Below, in pieces: positions 7,972 to 16,489 of a DNA stretch of 64,000 nt (the stretch's first letter is position 1; every line of letters begins with the position of its first letter). The stretch is taken from assembly GCF_014647515.1 (NCBI RefSeq), contig NZ_BMPI01000012.1, positions 1-64,000 of the forward strand, in the 5' to 3' direction. Under the pieces are notes generated by a model. That model had not been told where the DNA came from and made no database searches. It worked only from the letters and a program-made list of their open reading frames with translations. The position numbers were made by a program, and so were the translations under genes. This DNA comes from Dactylosporangium sucinum. Lineage in GTDB: Bacteria > Actinomycetota > Actinomycetes > Mycobacteriales > Micromonosporaceae.

Positions 7972-8515
7972 CTACGCCAGGCCGCTCTGGTGGGCGTAGA
8001 TGACGGCGTGGATGCGGTCGCGCAGGCCGAGCTTGGCCAGGATCCGGCTCACGTGGGTCTTGACGGTGCCCTCTGAGGGGTGTGGTGTCGACGATGCGCG
8101 GGCCGGTGGCGACGAAGTGCTGGACCAGGCGGCGGGTGACGGTCGGGGCGGCGACGTTGTGCCCGCCGGCGACGGTGCGCACGGCCTGGAGCAGGTCGCC
8201 GTCGAGGGTGTCCTTGAGCAGGAAGCCGGCCGCGCCGGCGTGCAACCCGGCATACACGTACTCGTCGAGGTCGAACGTCGTCAGGATGATCACGTGGGGT
8301 GGCTCGCCGGACCGGTGGGTGGCCTCGATGCCGTCTATGCCGGGCATCCGCACGTCCATGAGGACCACGTCGGGCCGGGTGTCGGCGACGACGGTCAGGG
8401 CGTGCAGCCCGTCGGCCGCCTCGCCGACGACGGCGATGTCGTCGGTACCGTCGAGGATCATGTGGAAGCCGGCGCGGACGAGGACCTGGTCGTCGGCGAT
8501 CACGACGCGGATCAC
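7972..8515 (-). pseudogene. NarL-type response regulator, internal deletion plus frameshift
   Basis: The receiver domain is intact from GTG 8515: VIRVVIADDQVLVRAGFHM, the phosphoryl site in DVVLMDVRMPG, and K in GFLLKDTLDG. The frame then runs to TVTRRLVQHFVATGPRIVDT near 8085 and breaks. The other frame resumes at SEGTVKTHVSRILAKLGLRD and ends at 7972. The first helices of the LuxR DNA-binding domain, about 30 residues, are missing at the break. So both a deletion and a frame change are present, and the protein cannot bind DNA normally. GTG 8515 overlaps the stop of the upstream kinase remnant, the usual coupling of such pairs. Confidence 0.8.
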
Positions 8516-8665
8516 GCGACCAGCCCCGGCGAAGCCGAGGCCGAAGCGGCGGCGGTCACCGGAAGGCGGGCCCACACCTCGAAGCCGCCGTCGGCCGGTC
8601 CGGCGCGCAGCTCGCCGCCCAGGACCTGGACCCGCTCCGTGAGCCCGCGCAGCCCGTTGCCCGGC
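8512..8665 (-). pseudogene. Histidine kinase, only the C-terminal ATPase end left
   Basis: The last 50 or so codons of a NarL-type sensor kinase remain. PGNGLRGLTERVQVLGGELR is the G2-box region of the HATPase domain, followed by FEVWARLPVTAAAS and the stop at 8512-8514. Upstream of about 8665 the kinase sequence stops abruptly and is replaced by the end of an oppositely oriented ABC permease gene. The dimerisation/H-box and sensor domains are gone. Confidence 0.75.
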
Positions 8666-8669
8666 GACG

Positions 8670-8875
8670 GTTGCGGCACTCGGCGGCCTGACCGGCACGC
8701 TGCTGGCCACCGCCGTGACGTACGCCGTGGCCGGCATGCGGGGCTGGCCGCCGCTGATACCGGCGGCCGGGGTGGGCGCGGGCCTGGCGGCGGCGCTCGT
8801 GATCGGCGTCGCGGCGGGGCTGTACCCGGCGGCGCGCGCCGCCCACCTCAACCCGACCGACGCCCTCCGAACCTC
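8670..8875 (+). pseudogene. FtsX/MacB-type ABC permease, C-terminal fragment
   Basis: About 65 codons of a permease tail: ALGGLTGTLLATAVTYAVAG and then AAALVIGVAAGLYPAARAAH ending HLNPTDALRTS. The form GLYPAxRAAxLxPxDALR marks the last membrane helix and end of FtsX/MacB-type permeases. There is no start, and no stop where the family normally ends. Such exporters are often encoded next to NarL-type two-component systems, so it was probably the divergent partner of the broken kinase. Confidence 0.75.
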
Positions 8876-8888
8876 CTCACCGGCAGGC

Positions 8889-9404
8889 CTACCCGGGGGC
8901 GGCGAGGTCGTAGCGGCGGATGGTCTCCACGACCTCGTCGCCCACCCTGGTCAGCAGCGCGATGTCCGCGTCCGTGAAGGCGTGCGGCTCGTCGCTCATG
9001 ACGCAGTGCGCGCCCAGGATGTGCCCCGACGGCAGGCGCAGCGGGACCCCGGCGTACGAGCGGACCAGGCCGGCCTGCACGAACGGGTTGTCCCCACGGA
9101 CCGGGTCCTGGGTCAGGTCGTCGGCCACGAACGGTGCCTCGTCGACCACGACCTGAGGGCAGAACGCGAACTCGTTCGGGCCGCCGCCCAGGCCCTCCAG
9201 CTCCTGGCCGCCGTCGGAGGCGGCCAGGGTCGCGGTGGCGGTGTCGAGCACCGCCTGGACGGCCGCGATCGGCATGCCCACGCGGGCGGCGCTGTGTTGG
9301 CACAGGCCGTGCAGCTGCTCGCGCAGGTCCGGATTGAACAGGTCGAAGGCGGCCAGGCCGCGCATCCGATCCAGGTTGGCGATCTTCTCGCTGTGCTGGT
9401 GCAT
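8889..9404 (-). CDS. GAF domain protein
   Basis: A 171-residue soluble protein built around one GAF domain: LHGLCQHSAARVGMPIAAVQ, FVQAGLVRSYAGVPLRLPSG, and the end DADIALLTRVGDEVVETIRR. GAF domains bind small ligands or cofactors and often act in signalling. ATG 9404 has GGGGGGAG five bases upstream. It is the third gene of a leftward group after the chemoreceptor (48-base gap to the middle gene), so a part in the same sensory system is plausible. There is no output domain of its own. Confidence 0.75.
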   Translation of the reverse strand: MHQHSEKIANLDRMRGLAAFDLFNPDLREQLHGLCQHSAARVGMPIAAVQAVLDTATATLAASDGGQELEGLGGGPNEFAFCPQVVVDEAPFVADDLTQDPVRGDNPFVQAGLVRSYAGVPLRLPSGHILGAHCVMSDEPHAFTDADIALLTRVGDEVVETIRRYDLAAPG

Positions 9405-9451
9405 GGCTGCTCCCCCCGTGCAGTACGAAATCCTGCCGTTGGTGGTACCCC

Positions 9452-9781
9452 TTATCCGCCGCTCGGTACCGTGTCCGGCGCGTCCAGGCGGCGCTCGCGC
9501 TCGCGGATCAGGTCGTGCACGGAGGACAGGCGCACAAAGGTCGTCGCGCGGATGGCGAGGCTGCGCCCGCACAGCGCGGTCACCGGATCGGCGCCGAGCA
9601 TCGCGGTGATGAGCCGCTCCAGCGCCGCCGGGTCGGTCTCGCGCCCGGTCAGCTGGGCCGCGCGCAGCAGGTCGGCCCACAGCCGGTCGGTGCCGGCACC
9701 GTAGAGCCGGCGCAGGGATTCCCGTGCCTCGGCGAGATCCGGGCGGGACATCTCGTAGGGCCCGCTGTTCACCACGGTCAC
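9452..9781 (-). CDS. Small helical protein of unknown function, in chemoreceptor operon
   Basis: About 109 residues, largely alpha-helical: SRPDLAEARESLRRLYG, LWADLLRAAQLTGRETDP, ALERLITAMLGADPVTALCG. I do not recognise a family. GTG 9781 is chosen because GGAGG lies 5 bases before it; ATG 9751 is an alternative. It starts 25 bases after the chemoreceptor stop, so the two are probably co-transcribed. Confidence 0.6.
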   Translation of the reverse strand: MTVVNSGPYEMSRPDLAEARESLRRLYGAGTDRLWADLLRAAQLTGRETDPAALERLITAMLGADPVTALCGRSLAIRATTFVRLSSVHDLIRERERRLDAPDTVPSGG

Positions 9782-9806
9782 TTGTGCCTCCGCAATCGCA
9801 CGGTGA

Positions 9807-11399
9807 TCAGTACGTGAACTTGGCGACCATGCCGTTGAGCCTGACCGCGAGTCCGGCCAGGTCATCGGCGGCGTGCTGGCTGGAACGAGCCGAGCTCGAC
9901 GTGGCCGTGGTCACTTCGGCCACGGCGGAGAAGTTCGCCTGCACCTCGCCGGCGCCGCGGGCCGCGTCGCTGATCGAGCGGGTCATCTCGTTCGTGGTCG
10001 CCGACTGCTCCTCCACGGCGGCGGCGATGGTGTGGCTGAACTCGGTGAGCTGTCCGATCACCTCCTCGATGCGCTGCATCGCCGTGCTCGCGCCGTCGCT
10101 GCCGGCCTGGATGGCGCCGATCCGCTGGGTGATGTCCTCGGTGGCCCGGGCGGTCTCCTGGGCCAGGTCCTTGACCTCGCTCGCCACGACCGCGAAGCCC
10201 TTGCCCGCGTCGCCGGCCCGGGCCGCCTCGATGGTCGCGTTGAGCGCCAGCAGGTTGGTCTGCTCGGCGATCGAGGTGATGAGCCGCACCACCTCGCCGA
10301 TCTGGGTGCTGGCCTGGCCGAGGGTGGTCAGCTGCTCGGTGGTGGTGCGGGCGATGTCCAGCGACCGGTTGGCCACGTCGGCGGCGCGGGAGGAGGTGGT
10401 GGCGATCTCCTGGATCGAGGCGGTCATCTGCTCCGCGCCGGCCGCCACCGACTGCACGTTGACGTGGACCTCGTCGGCGGCCCGCGCGGCCAGGGTGGCC
10501 TTGCCGGAGGCCTCGTCGGCGCCCTGGTTGAGGTCGCCGCTGACCTTCGACAGTTCGTCGGCGGCGGAGGACAGCGTTGCGGCGGTACCGGCGAGATCCC
10601 GCACGGTGGCGCGGACCGCCGCGATCGCGGTGTCCAGATCCTGCCCCATCCGGCCGAACTCGTCGCTCGAGGTGAGGTTCGTGGTGGTGGTCAGGTTGCC
10701 GGCGGCCAGCGCCGAGATGGCGTCGCGGACCCGGTTGACCCGCCGGCTCGTCTGCCGGGTGATCATGGTCCCGGCGGTCGTCATGCCGGCCAGCAGCACG
10801 AGCACGCCGACCACGATCGAGACCTTGGTTCGCTCCTCGGCCGACCTCGCGGCGGCGGCACGCACCGCGAGCAGGCTGGACTCCTCGTCGTACATCGCCG
10901 TGGTGAGCGTGCGGATCTGGTCCATCACGGTCTTGCCGGCGTTGGTGAGCACGACCTTCTGCGCCGCGTCGAAGCCCTGGGCCTGGCGCAGGTCGATGGT
11001 CTGCTTGAGCTCGTCGAGCTTCGAGGTCACCAGCGGGGCGAGCGAGTCGAGGCGCTGCTGCTGCTCGCTGTTGTCCGCGGTGAGCGATCGCAACGCCTGC
11101 TGCTGGGCGGCCAGATCCGTCAGGGCCTGGCTGTACGGCGCCAGGTAGGCGTCCTCGCCGGTGATGAGGTACCCGCGCTGCCCGGTCTCGGCGTCCTTGA
11201 GGCTGGCGTTGAGCGCCTCGATGCGGCCGAGCACCTGGTAGGTGTGCTGCACCATGCCGGTGTTCGCCACGAGGGAGTCCACGGACAGGTACGCCACCGA
11301 GCACACGGACCCGAAGACCAGCGCGATGCCGACGAAGATGACCGTCAGCTTGAGCCCGATGGTCGCTCTGGGCGCGGCGGTACTGGACATGCTCGTCAT
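9807..11399 (-). CDS. Methyl-accepting chemotaxis protein with CHASE3-type sensor
   Basis: A 530-residue chemoreceptor. The first membrane helix ([20 protein letters not shown]) is followed by an extracytoplasmic helical sensor of the CHASE3 kind ([20 protein letters not shown]). A second helix ([20 protein letters not shown]) leads to a HAMP linker and the long cytoplasmic coiled coil. The highly conserved signalling tip reads [20 protein letters not shown] then [20 protein letters not shown]. It would control a CheA kinase, which is not encoded here. ATG 11399 has GGGAG upstream. It heads an operon with two small genes and is divergent from a solute importer, whose substrate or binding protein it might sense. 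Confidence 0.93.
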   Translation of the reverse strand: MTSMSSTAAPRATIGLKLTVIFVGIALVFGSVCSVAYLSVDSLVANTGMVQHTYQVLGRIEALNASLKDAETGQRGYLITGEDAYLAPYSQALTDLAAQQQALRSLTADNSEQQQRLDSLAPLVTSKLDELKQTIDLRQAQGFDAAQKVVLTNAGKTVMDQIRTLTTAMYDEESSLLAVRAAAARSAEERTKVSIVVGVLVLLAGMTTAGTMITRQTSRRVNRVRDAISALAAGNLTTTTNLTSSDEFGRMGQDLDTAIAAVRATVRDLAGTAATLSSAADELSKVSGDLNQGADEASGKATLAARAADEVHVNVQSVAAGAEQMTASIQEIATTSSRAADVANRSLDIARTTTEQLTTLGQASTQIGEVVRLITSIAEQTNLLALNATIEAARAGDAGKGFAVVASEVKDLAQETARATEDITQRIGAIQAGSDGASTAMQRIEEVIGQLTEFSHTIAAAVEEQSATTNEMTRSISDAARGAGEVQANFSAVAEVTTATSSSARSSQHAADDLAGLAVRLNGMVAKFTY

Positions 11400-11595
11400 G
11401 GCGTCGGCGCTCCCTTGACACACGATCGCGGGCGTGGTGTTCAGCCGTCTCATCGGCCGTCATCCGATCAGCTGAGAAAACCGCCCAAATCTCTCTCGAG
11501 CCTTCTCGGGTTTCGGGTGTATCGCGCCCCGGGCGATCAAGTCGCCTCTTGCCTGCGCGTCGCTGACCTGGTACGAATGCTCAACTCAGAACTCA

Positions 11596-11613
11596 GGTTC
11601 ATGTATATGAACC
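11596..11613. promoter_or_regulatory. Operator-like repeat GGTTCA-N6-TGAACC (probable IclR site 1)
   Basis: An 18-bp inverted repeat, GGTTCATGTATATGAACC, ends 22 bases before the start of the first solute-binding protein gene, where a bound repressor would block transcription. Nearly the same sequence occurs before the second importer operon (22179-22196). Two similar IclR regulators lie between them, making those the best candidates to bind it. Confidence 0.65.
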
Positions 11614-11635
11614 ATCTGGCGGCCGGAGGGACCTC

Positions 11636-12970
11636 ATGATCCATTCGTCGATCTCCCGTCGGAGCCTGCTGCGCGGCGCGCTCGCGGCGGGCCTGACCGT
11701 TCCCACGGCATCGCTGTTCGCTGCGTGCGGCGGTGCGGCAACCCCGAAGACCAACGAAGCCCGCGGCACGCTTGCGATGACCGCGTGGGAGGCATACCCC
11801 GACCAGATCCGCACCCTGCTGGCATCCTTCAAGGACCAGTCCGGCGTGGGCGTGGACCTGTCACTCATCCCCAACGTCGGCTACGGCCCGGCCCTGCAGA
11901 CGCGGCTGCAGGGCGGCCAGGCGATCGACGCCTTCTACAACTTCGCCTACGCCTCGACCAAGTACGTCGACGCCGGCTGGGCCGGGACGCTCAACAAGTT
12001 CGCCGGCGTCGAGGACATGCTCAACGACATGTTCCCCGCGTCGGCGGCCCGGCACCGGCTCGCGGACGGCCGGATCATCAGTGTCCCGTACTTCTCCGCG
12101 GTGCACAGCCTCATGTACAACCAGAGCCACCTGCAGAAGAACGGCATCAGCGCACCTCCGACCACGAAGGAGGAGGTGTACGAGCAGTGCAAGAAGCTCA
12201 AGGCCGCCGGGGTGGCCAGCCCGTACGCGGGCTACTGGACCAAGCAGTTCCTGGAGGAGTACTTCCTGGTGTACCTGCTGGCCGACGGGATCACGCCGTT
12301 CGACGCCAAGGGCGCCCCGGTGTTCGCCGACGACGCCAAGACGCTCAGCGTCATGGAGTGGTGGAAGGCGATGTACCAGGAGGGGCTGACGTCCAAGGAG
12401 GTCCTCACCGCCGACCCCGGCGCGCACGTCACCGCGATGGCGCAGGGCAACTCCACGTTCTACACCCTGCACCACTACTTCCTGCAGATCATCCGCACGA
12501 CGGAGGGTCCCGAGTCGAAGAACGTCACGATCTCGTACCGCCACCCCGGCATCACCGGCAAGACGCTGCAGATCGGTGAGGTCATCCAGATCGGGGCCAC
12601 GGCCGGCGGCGCGCGGGCCGAGGACGCCTGGAAGCTGCTGAAGTTCTACGGCTGGAAGGACGAGGCCGGCAAGTACTCCACGTTCGCGTCCTGGGCCAAG
12701 GCGGCGGCGCTGCTCGGCCCGTACCCGGGGCTGTTCAAGGACAAGGACTTCCTGGCCGCGTTCCCCGACTACTACGACATGCCGAAGCTGGAGGACTCGT
12801 TCGCGAACCAGAGCGACGTCGTCCCCGCCCGGGTCGCGCCGTGGTACGCGTCGTTCCAGGTGAAGGTCGGCGACCGGCTCCAGGCGATGCTGCTGGGCCA
12901 GGCCGGCGTCAAGGACACCGTCGACGGGCTCGCCGCGGACGCCAAGAACCTCGCCGCCGCGGGCAGCTAG
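11636..12970 (+). CDS. ABC importer solute-binding lipoprotein, family 1
   Basis: A 444-residue binding protein that captures the substrate outside the membrane. The N-terminus has a twin-arginine-like SRRSLLRG and a lipobox LFAAC, so Cys 31 is the probable lipid anchor. The body has the sugar-binding family 1 form: LAMTAWEAYPDQIRTLLASF, VPYFSAVHSLMYNQSHLQ and SVMEWWKAMYQEG. ATG 11636 has GGAGGG six bases upstream. It is the first gene of a ten-gene operon. Sugar or sugar-acid uptake is inferred from family and from the enzymes that follow. Confidence 0.88.
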   Translation: MIHSSISRRSLLRGALAAGLTVPTASLFAACGGAATPKTNEARGTLAMTAWEAYPDQIRTLLASFKDQSGVGVDLSLIPNVGYGPALQTRLQGGQAIDAFYNFAYASTKYVDAGWAGTLNKFAGVEDMLNDMFPASAARHRLADGRIISVPYFSAVHSLMYNQSHLQKNGISAPPTTKEEVYEQCKKLKAAGVASPYAGYWTKQFLEEYFLVYLLADGITPFDAKGAPVFADDAKTLSVMEWWKAMYQEGLTSKEVLTADPGAHVTAMAQGNSTFYTLHHYFLQIIRTTEGPESKNVTISYRHPGITGKTLQIGEVIQIGATAGGARAEDAWKLLKFYGWKDEAGKYSTFASWAKAAALLGPYPGLFKDKDFLAAFPDYYDMPKLEDSFANQSDVVPARVAPWYASFQVKVGDRLQAMLLGQAGVKDTVDGLAADAKNLAAAGS

Positions 12971-12973
12971 AGC

Positions 12974-13870
12974 ATGGCCGCAAAATCGGTACGGGCCCGG
13001 GCCGACGCCCGGTTCGGGCTCGTCCTCGCCGCCCCGGCCCTCGTCTTCGTGCTCGGTCTGGTCGCCTGGCCGGCGATCCGCACGACGATCTACTCCCTGC
13101 AGAAGGTCACCTTCGCCGGGCAGGAGCGATGGGCCGGGCTGGCGAACTTCAAGACCCTGTTCGCCGACGAGCAGTTCCGGCACGCGCTCACCACGACGGT
13201 GCTCTACGCGGTCGGGTTCCTGCTCGTCTCCACGCTGCTCGGCCTCGCCTTCGCGCTGCTGCTCAACACCGGATTCCGCGGCCAGTGGCTGGCCCGCAGC
13301 CTGCTCATCGTCCCCTGGGCCTGCCCGTGGGTGATGGTCGGCATGATCTGGAAGTGGTTCGTCGACGGCGAGGTCGGCGCCCTCAACGGAGTCCTCGCCG
13401 TCTTCGGCCTGCATGCGGCACCGCTCTCGGACACCACCGGCGCGCTGATCGTCGCGATCCTCGCCGGCGCGTGGCGGCAGGCGTCGTTCACCGGGCTGCT
13501 GTTCCTGGCCGGGCTGCAGACGATCCCGCGCGAGCTGCCGGAGGCCGCGATGGTCGACGGCACCAACGCCTGGCAGCGGCTGCGGCACCTGACCCTGCCC
13601 TGGCTGCGGCCGGTCATCGTCGTCGTGGTCATCATCAACACGATCTTCGGGTTCATGCAGTTCGACACGATCTGGGCGCTGACCCAGGGCGGGCCGGGTG
13701 ACGCCACCTCGGTGCTGTCGATCTACCTGTACCAGCAGCTGTTCGTCTACACGAACACCGGCCTCGGCTCGGCGACGGCCGTCGTCCTCGGCGGGATCGC
13801 CCTGGTGCTCGGGTTCGTGTTCGTGAAGCTGCTGTACCGCTCGAGCACGATCACCGAGGGGGTGGAGTGA
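12974..13870 (+). CDS. ABC importer permease, MalF/UgpA type
   Basis: A 298-residue permease with six membrane helices. The EAA loop that docks the ATPase is seen as ELPEAAMVDGTNAWQRLRHL, and the C-terminal part has FMQFDTIWALTQGGPGDATS, usual in MalF-type sugar permeases. It starts three bases after the binding protein and ends two bases before the second permease. No ATPase gene is in this operon; the one at 25346 could serve it. Confidence 0.9.
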   Translation: MAAKSVRARADARFGLVLAAPALVFVLGLVAWPAIRTTIYSLQKVTFAGQERWAGLANFKTLFADEQFRHALTTTVLYAVGFLLVSTLLGLAFALLLNTGFRGQWLARSLLIVPWACPWVMVGMIWKWFVDGEVGALNGVLAVFGLHAAPLSDTTGALIVAILAGAWRQASFTGLLFLAGLQTIPRELPEAAMVDGTNAWQRLRHLTLPWLRPVIVVVVIINTIFGFMQFDTIWALTQGGPGDATSVLSIYLYQQLFVYTNTGLGSATAVVLGGIALVLGFVFVKLLYRSSTITEGVE

Positions 13871-13871
13871 G

Positions 13872-14750
13872 ATGAGACGGTCACGGCTCGCCTCGACCGG
13901 GATCTACCTCGGGTTCGCGCTGTTCCTCGTCTGGATCCTGTTCCCGCTGTACTTCACCGTGCTGAGCAGCTTCATGGGTCCCGCGGAGATCGGCGCCAAG
14001 CCGTTCCACTGGTGGCCGCACGACCCCACCCTCGCGAACTACGTCGCCATCTTCACCGGCAACAGCGCGCCCTTCTCCACCGGGCAGGACGGCGGGATCG
14101 TCTCCAGCACCGACGCGGTCGCCCGGCTGATGCCGGCGATCGCCCGCAGCCTGTGGGTCGGCGTCGTCGTGGTCGCCAGCAACCTCGTCATCGCCGGCGC
14201 CGCCGGGTACGCGTTCTCGCGGTACCAGTTCCGCGGCTCGCGGATGGCGTACCTGCTGCTGCTCGCGTCCCGGGTGGTGCCGGCGATCGCGGTCGTGCTG
14301 CCGTTCTTCATCGCGTTCCGGCAGCTCGGGCTGCTCAACACGTCGCTGGCCCTGATCATCAGCTACAACGCGTTCACGCTGCCGCTGGCGATCTGGCTGC
14401 TCAAGACGTACTTCGACAGCGTGCCGAAGGAGCTCGAGGAGGCCGCCGAGGTCGACGGCGCGTCCCGGCTGCGCTGCCTGCTGGTGGTCGTCACCCCGAT
14501 CGCCCGGCCCGGCCTGATCGCCGCCGGCCTGCTGGTCTTCCTGGAGGCCTGGAGCGAGTTCTTCTACTCGCTGGTGCTCACCAACGCCCTCACGGTGCCG
14601 CCGGTGGTGGCCGGCCTGCAGAACCTCCAGCAGTTCTCCTGGACGACGCTGGCCGCGGCCACCATGTTCACGGTCGTCCCGCCGGTGCTCATCGCCCTGG
14701 CGTTTCAGCGGTACATCGTCACAGGCCTCGCCGCAGGGAGTGTGAAATGA
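13872..14750 (+). CDS. ABC importer permease, MalG/UgpE type
   Basis: A 292-residue partner permease with six helices and the EAA loop ELEEAAEVDGASRLRCLLVV. The segment PLAIWLLKTYFDSVP is typical of MalG-type sugar permeases. It carries a periplasmic stretch rich in Gly/Ser/Thr (residues 57-80) longer than usual. Its stop overlaps the ATG of the next gene by four bases. Confidence 0.9.
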   Translation: MRRSRLASTGIYLGFALFLVWILFPLYFTVLSSFMGPAEIGAKPFHWWPHDPTLANYVAIFTGNSAPFSTGQDGGIVSSTDAVARLMPAIARSLWVGVVVVASNLVIAGAAGYAFSRYQFRGSRMAYLLLLASRVVPAIAVVLPFFIAFRQLGLLNTSLALIISYNAFTLPLAIWLLKTYFDSVPKELEEAAEVDGASRLRCLLVVVTPIARPGLIAAGLLVFLEAWSEFFYSLVLTNALTVPPVVAGLQNLQQFSWTTLAAATMFTVVPPVLIALAFQRYIVTGLAAGSVK

Positions 14751-15730
14751 GCGAACGTCTGGCCGGGAAGGTCATGACCGTCCTCGGGCCGATCGAGCCC
14801 GAGGACATGGGCAACACCCTCACCCACGACCACGTCCTGGTCGACGGGTGGGGACTGCGCCAGCTGTACGAGGCGATCCTCGACGACGAGGAGATAGCCG
14901 TCGAGGAGGTCCGCCGGTTCGCGGCGGCCGGCGGCCGGACGATCTGCGACCCCACGAACATCGGCCTCAAGCGCGACCCGCAGGCGCTGCACCGGATCAG
15001 CGCGGCCACCGGCGTCAACATCGTCATGGGCGCCGGCTGGTACCGCGAGATCGTCTACCCCGGCTACATCACCACCGACAGCACCGACGCCCTCGCCGAC
15101 CGCCTCGTCGCCGAGATCACCGACGGCGTCGACGGCAGCGGCATCCGCCCCGGCTTCATCGGCGAGATCGGCACCGAGCGCGGCCACATCACCCCGCACC
15201 AGGAGCGGGTGTTCCGCGCCGCCGGCCGGGCCCACCGCCGCACCGGCTGCCCGATCATGACCCACACCACCCACTGGGGCGAGCTGGCGCTCGAGCAGCT
15301 CGACCTGCTCGCCGAGGAGCGGGTCGACCCGTCCCACGTCGTCGTGTCGCACCTGGGCGACCGGCGCGGCGTCAAGTGGTGGCTGCCGATCGCCGAGCGC
15401 GGCGCCTGGCTCAACATCGACAACCTGGCCTTCGTGCAGGGCTACGCACCGCTGTCGTTCCGGGCCGACAACGTCGCCGAGCTGTGCGCCATGGGACTGG
15501 CCGGGCAGCTGATGCTGTCCAACGACATCTGCGAGCTGGGCCAGCTCGCCGCGTACGGCGGACCGGGCTACGCCAACGTGATCGAGAACTTCCTGCCCAT
15601 GCTCCGCGACCGGGGAGTGTCCGAGGAGGACATCCACCGCATGACGGTCGACAACCCCGCCCGGGCGTTCGCGTACGCGGCAATGCCCACCACAGAACAG
15701 CCCGCCACAGAACCGGGAGAACAACCATGA
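14747..15730 (+). CDS. Phosphotriesterase-family metallohydrolase (probable lactonase)
   Basis: A 327-residue amidohydrolase-fold enzyme of the phosphotriesterase/PHP group. Expected metal ligands are all visible: H27 and H29 (LTHDHVLVDG), E140 at the bridging position (GFIGEIGTERG), H173 (IMTHTTHWGE), H202 (VVSHLGDRR) and D260 (LSNDIC). A glutamate bridge in place of the carboxylated lysine is the form seen in E. coli PHP. Most natural members open lactones or sugar lactones. Here it sits among dehydrogenases, so opening an aldonolactone is the likely job. It is translationally coupled on both sides (ATGA overlaps). Confidence 0.85.
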   Translation: MSERLAGKVMTVLGPIEPEDMGNTLTHDHVLVDGWGLRQLYEAILDDEEIAVEEVRRFAAAGGRTICDPTNIGLKRDPQALHRISAATGVNIVMGAGWYREIVYPGYITTDSTDALADRLVAEITDGVDGSGIRPGFIGEIGTERGHITPHQERVFRAAGRAHRRTGCPIMTHTTHWGELALEQLDLLAEERVDPSHVVVSHLGDRRGVKWWLPIAERGAWLNIDNLAFVQGYAPLSFRADNVAELCAMGLAGQLMLSNDICELGQLAAYGGPGYANVIENFLPMLRDRGVSEEDIHRMTVDNPARAFAYAAMPTTEQPATEPGEQP

Positions 15731-16488
15731 GCAACACGGCAGTCGTCGTCGGCGCGGGCCGCGGCATCGGGCAGGCGATCGGCGAGGACCTCGCCCGGGC
15801 CTGCCCCGGCGACCGGCTGATCCTCGCCGACATCGACGCCGCCCTCGTCGAACGCGTTGCCGCGTCCCTGCAGGCCCAGGGCGTCGAGGCGATCGCCCGC
15901 CACGTCGACATCACCGACGAGAAGTCGGTGCAGGAGCTCGTCGACGAGACGTCGGACGCCGACCGGGTCGCGATCGCCGCCGGGGTGTTCGACAGCTCGC
16001 CGAGCCTGGAGGTCACCGTCGCCGACTTCGAACGCATCCTGCGGGTCAACACCATCGGCTGCTTCGACGTCGCCCGCCGCTACGCGGCCGGGATGGCCGC
16101 CCGGGGCGGCGGCTCGATCGTCGCCGTCGCCTCGGTCGCGGCCCGGATGCCCCGCATGCGCCAGGCCGTCTACTCCGCCTCCAAGGCGGCCCTGCGCCAG
16201 TCGCTGCGGGTCCTCGCCATGGAGGTCGCCGGCAGCGGTGTCCGGGTCAACACCGTCTCGCCCGGGCCGACGGACACGGAGATGATGCGGCAGCTCGCCA
16301 GCGACCACGCCACCGTCGACGACCTGGCCGACGGCAGCCTGCTGGCGTTCCGCCCGCGGATCCCGGCCGGCCGGGTCGCCCGCGGCAGCGACGTCGCCGC
16401 CGCGGTTCGGTTCCTGCTCTCCCCCGAGAGCTCCCACATCCTGCTGGGCGACATCGTCGTCGACGGCGGCGAACTGTTGGGCATGTGA
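15727..16488 (+). CDS. SDR family oxidoreductase (operon 1)
   Basis: A 253-residue short-chain dehydrogenase. The nucleotide site is VVVGAGRGIGQAIGED, the catalytic pair is YSASK, and the end SSHILLGDIVVDGGELLGM is usual for classical SDRs. An acidic residue after the second strand (LADIDA) points to NAD(H). It resembles EntA-like or sugar alcohol dehydrogenases, and probably oxidises a hydroxyl of the imported compound or an intermediate. ATG overlaps the preceding stop. Confidence 0.88.
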   Translation: MSNTAVVVGAGRGIGQAIGEDLARACPGDRLILADIDAALVERVAASLQAQGVEAIARHVDITDEKSVQELVDETSDADRVAIAAGVFDSSPSLEVTVADFERILRVNTIGCFDVARRYAAGMAARGGGSIVAVASVAARMPRMRQAVYSASKAALRQSLRVLAMEVAGSGVRVNTVSPGPTDTEMMRQLASDHATVDDLADGSLLAFRPRIPAGRVARGSDVAAAVRFLLSPESSHILLGDIVVDGGELLGM

Positions 16489-16489
16489 C

